DNA from: an uncultured bacterium
GTDB lineage: Bacteria; Pseudomonadota; Gammaproteobacteria; Burkholderiales; Burkholderiaceae_E
Assembly (NCBI GenBank): GCA_903907905.1
Contig: CAIVPX010000153.1
Span: 1 to 51,713 of the forward strand
Length of the DNA: 51,713 nt
Reading direction: 5' to 3'
Shown: in pieces, positions 47,526 to 51,713 of the stretch
How the letters are laid out: each line of letters opens with the position of its first letter
Numbering within the stretch: the first letter of the stretch is position 1
Notes under the pieces: generated by a model
The model's input: only the letters and a program-made list of their open reading frames with translations
Told to the model about the DNA's origin: nothing
Database searches by the model: none
Translations under genes and position numbers: made by a program

Positions 47526-48794
47526 TCAGGCGCGCGGGCTCAGGCCGTCGGCGAGCGACAGACGCAACGCGCGCCAGGCGGGTAGCAGGCTCGCGAGAAC
47601 GCCGGTGCCGAGCACGGCGGCGAGCAGCCGCCACTCGCCTGCGCGCAGGCCGTCGGCGCCCAGGCTGATACCGAACTCGGCCTGGACAGGGCCCGCCGCG
47701 CCTGCCAGGCCGAGCAGGCCCAGCAGCAGTCCGAGGACCATGCCCGCCAGGGTGGCCAGGGTCGATTCGAGCATCAACAAACCTAACAGGGAGAGGGGGC
47801 CGGCACCGACGGCGCGCAGGATGGCGAGCTCCCGGCGGCGGGACTCCAACCCGGCGAGCATGACCGCCACCAGCCCCGCGAGGCTGGTCAGTGCGACCAG
47901 CGCGGTGAGCGCGCGCAGCGCCGCTTCGCCGATGCCGAGGCTCTGCCAGAGTTCATCGAGGGTGACGCCGGGGAGCACGGCGCTAAGCGCTTCGTCGCGC
48001 AGGTCGTGGATTCGGCGTTGCACCGAAAACACCGCCGCACGACTGTGCAAGCCGACCAGCAGCGCGGTGATGGCCGGCGGCGGCTGGGTGAATTCCGCCT
48101 GCGGGGCCGCTGAGCGTGCGCGCGCGCCCGCGCCGGGGCGGACGCCTGCGACCCAGTCGGCGTGCAGGGCCTGCATGGCGGGCAGGCTGATATGTACAGA
48201 TCGGTCGATTGGCGAGCCTGTCGGCGCGAGGATCCCGCTCACAACGAAGGGCAGTTCGTCGTGCGGCTGATTGTCGATCGGCCCGCTGCCATGACTGAGC
48301 GTGAGGCGATCGCCCACGCGCAGCCCATGGCGTCGGGCCACCTCGGCGCCGAGCACGGTTTCAGCGCCTGTGCCGAAGGCCTGGCCAGCGGCCCAGCGCA
48401 GCGATTGCCGGTCGCCCACCTGCACACGTTGAAAGTAATCGGGTGAGGTCGCCACCACGGGATGACCCCGAAAGCTGTCACCGAGTGCCAGGGGGACCGC
48501 CCACGCGACCTGCGGCAGGGCGAAAACGGTCTCGACGCTCGACCAGCCCATGGCCTGGGTGGGCTGGCCCAGATGAAAGACCGAGTGAAGCAACAACTGC
48601 GTCGGACTGCCCCGCGCGCCGACGATCAGGTCGGTGCCCGATAGCGCCTGCGCAAAACTCTGCCGCACATCGTGACGCAGCCGCTCGGTGGCCAGCAGCA
48701 GAAAGGTCGACAGGGCGACCGCAACCACCATGAGCGCGAGCGTGAAGCGACGCGCCCAGGCGCTGCGCACAGCCAGATTGACGAGCGGGGTCAT
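47526..48794 (-). CDS. FtsX/MacB-type ABC transporter permease
   Basis: An inner-membrane subunit with the MacB layout: one N-terminal helix (about residues 15-35), a large periplasmic domain (about 40-280) and three C-terminal helices. The conserved last-helix region is LESRRRELAILRAVGAGPLSLLGLLMLES. 422 residues. It overlaps the ATPase gene by an ATGA junction, so the two form one transporter. These exporters usually act on envelope substrates rather than importing ions. Its role beside DUF2796 and DUF3299 may be mechanotransmission or lipoprotein handling during zinc acquisition; that is inference. Confidence 0.88.
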   Translation of the reverse strand: MTPLVNLAVRSAWARRFTLALMVVAVALSTFLLLATERLRHDVRQSFAQALSGTDLIVGARGSPTQLLLHSVFHLGQPTQAMGWSSVETVFALPQVAWAVPLALGDSFRGHPVVATSPDYFQRVQVGDRQSLRWAAGQAFGTGAETVLGAEVARRHGLRVGDRLTLSHGSGPIDNQPHDELPFVVSGILAPTGSPIDRSVHISLPAMQALHADWVAGVRPGAGARARSAAPQAEFTQPPPAITALLVGLHSRAAVFSVQRRIHDLRDEALSAVLPGVTLDELWQSLGIGEAALRALTALVALTSLAGLVAVMLAGLESRRRELAILRAVGAGPLSLLGLLMLESTLATLAGMVLGLLLGLLGLAGAAGPVQAEFGISLGADGLRAGEWRLLAAVLGTGVLASLLPAWRALRLSLADGLSPRA

Positions 48795-49480
48795 TGGGCG
48801 ATGTCCAGGGTCAGCGTGCGGCTGAAATGCCGCGCCAGCGCATCGTCGTGGCTCACGAAGACCAGGGCGCTTTGGGCCGCGTCGCAGGCCTCGAGCAGGT
48901 GCTGCATGAAGCGGTCGCGCAGGCCGGCGTCGAGGGCTGAGGTGGGCTCGTCAGCCAGCACCAGCTCGGGCTGTCCGATCAGGGCCCGGGCCGCGGCGAC
49001 GCGCTGCTGCTGACCGACCGACAGCTGCGCGGCGGGCAGATGCCAGCTCGGCGGTGCGATGTCGAACGCCTGCAACCAGCGCGCTGCTGCGTCTTCGACG
49101 GTGCTTGCCTGATCCAGGGCGCGCTGCCGCCGTCGCCTCGAAAAGCGGCAGGGCAGCGTGACGTTGTCCATCACCGAGAGCCATCCCAGCAGGTTGAACT
49201 GCTGAAAGAGATAGCCGACATGGTCAGCTCGATGAAGGTCGCGCGCGAGCGCACCCACCTGGGCCCAATCGGTGCCCAGCAGGCTGACGCCGCCGCTGCG
49301 CGCGATCAGTACGCCGGCCATCAGCGACATCAGCGTGCTCTTGCCCGATCCACTGGGCCCACGTACGAAGAGGCGCTCGCGGGCGGCAAGCGAAAGATGG
49401 TCGATGTCGAGCAGCGGCCGCTTGCCGCCAGGGTGCGCAAAGGCCAGGCGCTCGATCTGCAGGATGGGCGCCGGATTCAT
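48791..49480 (-). CDS. MacB/LolD-type ABC transporter ATPase
   Basis: The cytoplasmic ATPase partner of the FtsX-type permease. Walker A is [17 protein letters not shown], the Q-loop FQQFNLLGWLSVMDN and Walker [13 protein letters not shown], with the switch histidine in FVSHDD. The signature reads LSVGQQQR, with valine in place of the usual first glycine; this change is tolerated in several MacB-like ATPases. 229 residues. It starts in a 4-base overlap with the DUF2796 gene, showing translational coupling through three genes. Confidence 0.9.
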   Translation of the reverse strand: MNPAPILQIERLAFAHPGGKRPLLDIDHLSLAARERLFVRGPSGSGKSTLMSLMAGVLIARSGGVSLLGTDWAQVGALARDLHRADHVGYLFQQFNLLGWLSVMDNVTLPCRFSRRRRQRALDQASTVEDAAARWLQAFDIAPPSWHLPAAQLSVGQQQRVAAARALIGQPELVLADEPTSALDAGLRDRFMQHLLEACDAAQSALVFVSHDDALARHFSRTLTLDIAQ

Positions 49481-50121
49481 CGCGTGAGTTTGAGCGTGCG
49501 CTGCGAACGGGTGAGCGTCTGCTTGCCCGATCCCCGGCTGTCGACGATTCGCGCCTCGATGCGACGGATGCGGCTGAACGCATCGAAGAGGCCCAGGTCG
49601 ACAGCCTTGAGCTCGCCCATGCGCGCGCAGTCGAGACTATAAAGCGCGATCACGTCGGCATGGCCGTCGGGGCCGGTGTGGCCAGCGCCCGATGGCGGCT
49701 CGATGCGCACCTCCCCGAGTTGGCAAGCCGCCTGTGCCGAGGGGCGAACCATACCGGGTGAACGCAAGAGCTTGAGTGCCTGGCTCCACTGTTCGTGCTC
49801 GCCGTCGTTGCGCGGCGCGCGCTCGAAGCCGGTGAGCGATTCCATCGGAATGCTCAGTTCGAGCAGCAGTCGCCTGGCATCGAGCGCGACATCGAGCTGG
49901 ACCTGCCCGTGCACATGTGCGGCGTGCGTCCCTGATGCGGCCGCATCGCGGCCTTGCCCGCCCGACAACGCGGCTGCGAGGACGATTGCCGCCCAGGCGA
50001 TGCGGCCCCGCAGGCGACACGGCGAATGGCCGGGGCGCGCAGGCGCGACCGCGGCTTCGGGGGCCGCGCCCGGCGCCAGCCTCGGCAAGGGATCGGTGGA
50101 CAGCGGATCAGCATTGCACAT
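49477..50121 (-). CDS. DUF2796 (ZrgA-like) periplasmic protein
   Basis: ZrgA-type proteins are periplasmic histidine-rich factors linked to zinc uptake in Vibrio and Pseudomonas. After a long N-terminus, a signal-like helix (AWAAIVLAAALSG, about residues 42-55) leads into the mature HAAHVHGQVQLDVALD hallmark. Few further histidines occur (GHTGPDGHADV), fewer than in many homologues. Family features later are MESLTGFERAPRNDGE and ALYSLDCA. 214 residues from ATG 50121. The first 35 residues are proline/arginine-rich, so the true start may be internal. First gene of the zinc cassette; I see no Zur-like box upstream. Confidence 0.83.
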   Translation of the reverse strand: MCNADPLSTDPLPRLAPGAAPEAAVAPARPGHSPCRLRGRIAWAAIVLAAALSGGQGRDAAASGTHAAHVHGQVQLDVALDARRLLLELSIPMESLTGFERAPRNDGEHEQWSQALKLLRSPGMVRPSAQAACQLGEVRIEPPSGAGHTGPDGHADVIALYSLDCARMGELKAVDLGLFDAFSRIRRIEARIVDSRGSGKQTLTRSQRTLKLTR

Positions 50122-50243
50122 GGGGCCGATGATACGGTCTGAGGCGACTGGAGAGGGCGGTGGCGGCCCTGAACCCGCCGGGGGCTTGAGTTCGGCGCAT
50201 GGCGCAGGCAGACTCAGGCGATTGTATTTTGCGAGGTCCTGCC

Positions 50244-51713
50244 ATGGCCGGCTTTCAGCGATTCTGGGCGCTTGCGCTCGCCCTGCTGCTGCTTTGTGCG
50301 TCGCTCGGTGCAGCGGCCGGCGGCTGGCTCCACTGGCTCTGGGCGCTCGTGTTCGGCTCGTTGGTGGTGATTGGCCTGCGTGATCTCGTTCAGACGCATC
50401 ACGCCATCTTGCGCAATTACCCGATCATCGGGCACCTGCGATTTTTTCTGGAGTCGATCCGGCCCGAGATTCGCCAGTATTTCATCGAGTCCGACAACGA
50501 CCGGGTGCCGTTTTCCCGCGAGCAGCGCGCCATCGTGTATCAGCGCGCCAAAGGCGTGCTCGACAAGCGACCCTTCGGGAGCAAGTTCGATGCGTATGCC
50601 GACGGCTACGAGTGGATTCACCACTCGGTGCTGCCCTCGGAGATCGACACCTCCGATTTCCGCGTCACCATCGGTGCCGGGCGCCCTCAGCCGTACAGCG
50701 CTTCGATCTTCAATATCTCGGCCATGAGCTTTGGCTCGCTCTCGGCCAATGCCATTCTGGCGCTCAACCGCGGCGCCAAGATGGGCGGCTTTGCGCACGA
50801 CACCGGCGAGGGCTCCATTTCACGCTATCACCGCGAGGCGGGCGGCGATCTGATCTGGGAACTGGGGTCGGGCTATTTTGGCGCCCGCAAGCCCGATGGT
50901 TCTTTCAGCGAGGAGCGCTTCGCCGAGAACGCCTGCGAGCCGCAGGTGAAGATGGTCGAATTGAAGCTGTCGCAAGGTGCTAAGCCGGGACATGGCGGGG
51001 TGTTGCCCGCGCCCAAGGTCACCCCGGAGATTGCCGAGGCCCGAGGCGTACCTGCCTTTGTCACGGTCGAGTCGCCGGCACGCCACTCGGTGTTCTCCAC
51101 GCCCCTCGAAATGATGGCGTTCATCGAGCGCATGCGCCGGCTCGCCAACGGCAAACCCGCCGGGTTCAAGCTGGCCATCGGCCACCCCTGGGAGTTCTTT
51201 GCCATCGTCAAGGCCATGCTCGAGAGCGGCATCACGCCCGACTTCATCGTGGTCGACGGCAAGGAGGGTGGCACGGGCGCCGCGCCCGCTGAGTTCATGG
51301 ACCGGGCAGGCATGCCCATGCTCGATGGCCTGCTGCTGGTGCACAACACGCTGGTCGCCTGCGGACTGCGCTCAAAGATCAGAATTGGTGCGGCGGGCCG
51401 CATCATCACGGCCTTTGATGTCGCGCGCACCATGGCGCTGGGCGCCGACTGGTGCAACTCTGCCCGGGGCTTCATGTTTGCCCTGGGCTGCATTCAGTCG
51501 CTGAGTTGTCACACTGATCGCTGCCCCACGGGTGTTGCCACGCAGGATCCGCTGCGACAGCGGGCGCTGGTCGTGCCCGACAAAGCCCAGCGGGTGCTGC
51601 AGTTTCATCACAACACGCTTGAGGCTTTGCGCGAGTTGCTGCAGTCGGCGGGGCTGGTGCACCCTTCGCAACTGCGCCCGCACCACATCATGCGCCGGAT
51701 CGGCCAGGATGAC
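50244..51713 (+). CDS. GltB-like FMN-binding glutamate synthase family protein (3' partial)
   Basis: A stand-alone relative of the glutamate-synthase FMN/Fe-S domain. Two N-terminal hydrophobic helices (about residues 7-45) suggest membrane attachment. The FMN barrel shows ISAMSFGSLSANAILALNRGAKM, GEGSISRYHREAGGDLIWELGSGYFG, VDGKEGGTGAAP and IRIGAAGRIITAFD. The iron-sulfur cysteines are C416, C422 and C427 (CIQSLSCHTDRCPTG). The frame runs to the window end after 490 codons; relatives are about 540 residues. ATG 50244 has GAGG 8 bases upstream. The true substrate of these membrane-linked forms is not established, so glutamate synthesis should not be assumed. Confidence 0.92.
   Translation, partial: MAGFQRFWALALALLLLCASLGAAAGGWLHWLWALVFGSLVVIGLRDLVQTHHAILRNYPIIGHLRFFLESIRPEIRQYFIESDNDRVPFSREQRAIVYQRAKGVLDKRPFGSKFDAYADGYEWIHHSVLPSEIDTSDFRVTIGAGRPQPYSASIFNISAMSFGSLSANAILALNRGAKMGGFAHDTGEGSISRYHREAGGDLIWELGSGYFGARKPDGSFSEERFAENACEPQVKMVELKLSQGAKPGHGGVLPAPKVTPEIAEARGVPAFVTVESPARHSVFSTPLEMMAFIERMRRLANGKPAGFKLAIGHPWEFFAIVKAMLESGITPDFIVVDGKEGGTGAAPAEFMDRAGMPMLDGLLLVHNTLVACGLRSKIRIGAAGRIITAFDVARTMALGADWCNSARGFMFALGCIQSLSCHTDRCPTGVATQDPLRQRALVVPDKAQRVLQFHHNTLEALRELLQSAGLVHPSQLRPHHIMRRIGQDD

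Noticed and set aside
50122-50243. Zur box upstream of the zinc-like cassette
   Set aside because: I looked for the AT-rich palindromic Zur pattern in the divergent gap and found nothing close to it.

Overview
The window looks like a contiguous piece of a high-GC betaproteobacterial chromosome, most likely Burkholderiales and perhaps near the Alcaligenaceae. I infer this from an uninterrupted mraZ-to-ftsZ division/cell-wall cluster followed by a peroxiredoxin gene and lpxC, from the secA-argJ-AAA ATPase-mutT / yacG-zapD-coaE-pilD order, from a Bug-type solute-binding protein, and from a DciA-type helicase-loader gene. I saw no tRNA, rRNA, insertion sequence, phage gene or CRISPR array. Almost all DNA is coding, and spacing between genes is a few bases or overlapping.

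Left part (1-14530). A 5'-truncated Hsp20 gene is followed by a two-gene unit of XdhC plus an Atm1-type ABC exporter. A general amino-acid ABC importer, aapJQMP, lies on the minus strand. Facing away from it is a hydroxy-acid catabolic set: tartrate/D-malate dehydrogenase, Bug solute-binding protein and glycerate 2-kinase. Then come pyrC (which appears to use a CTG start), a DUF3025 gene and a D-erythronate dehydrogenase-type epimerase.

Centre (14550-34424). The RNase P RNA gene precedes the dcw cluster. A sigma70-type promoter sits directly on a MraZ operator in which two intact boxes flank two degenerate ones. The cluster is mraZ, rsmH, ftsL, ftsI, murE, murF, mraY, murD, ftsW, murG, murC, ddl, ftsQ, ftsA, ftsZ. 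It covers peptidoglycan precursor synthesis from UDP-MurNAc through lipid II and the Z-ring/divisome core, and ends at a hairpin terminator. Peroxiredoxin, lpxC (lipid A) and a 58-residue two-helix membrane protein follow. FtsZ carries lysine in place of a glycine in its GTP-binding tubulin signature, the most surprising residue in the window.

Right part (34538-51713). dciA and secA are divergent. argJ, an AAA ATPase and mutT continue on the plus strand, facing a minus-strand run of a CorB/HlyC-type CBS protein, pilD, coaE, zapD and yacG. A D-xylonate-type IlvD/Edd dehydratase follows. Next is a four-gene minus-strand cassette (DUF2796, ABC ATPase, FtsX-type permease, DUF3299) that matches a known zinc-uptake arrangement. 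The window ends inside a GltB-like FMN/Fe-S glutamate-synthase-family gene.

Most of the window is core housekeeping DNA. I do not see a clear undescribed defence or mobile system. The best leads are the FtsZ substitution, the XdhC-Atm1 pairing, the DUF3299 zinc cassette, the CTG start of pyrC and the degenerate MraZ operator.
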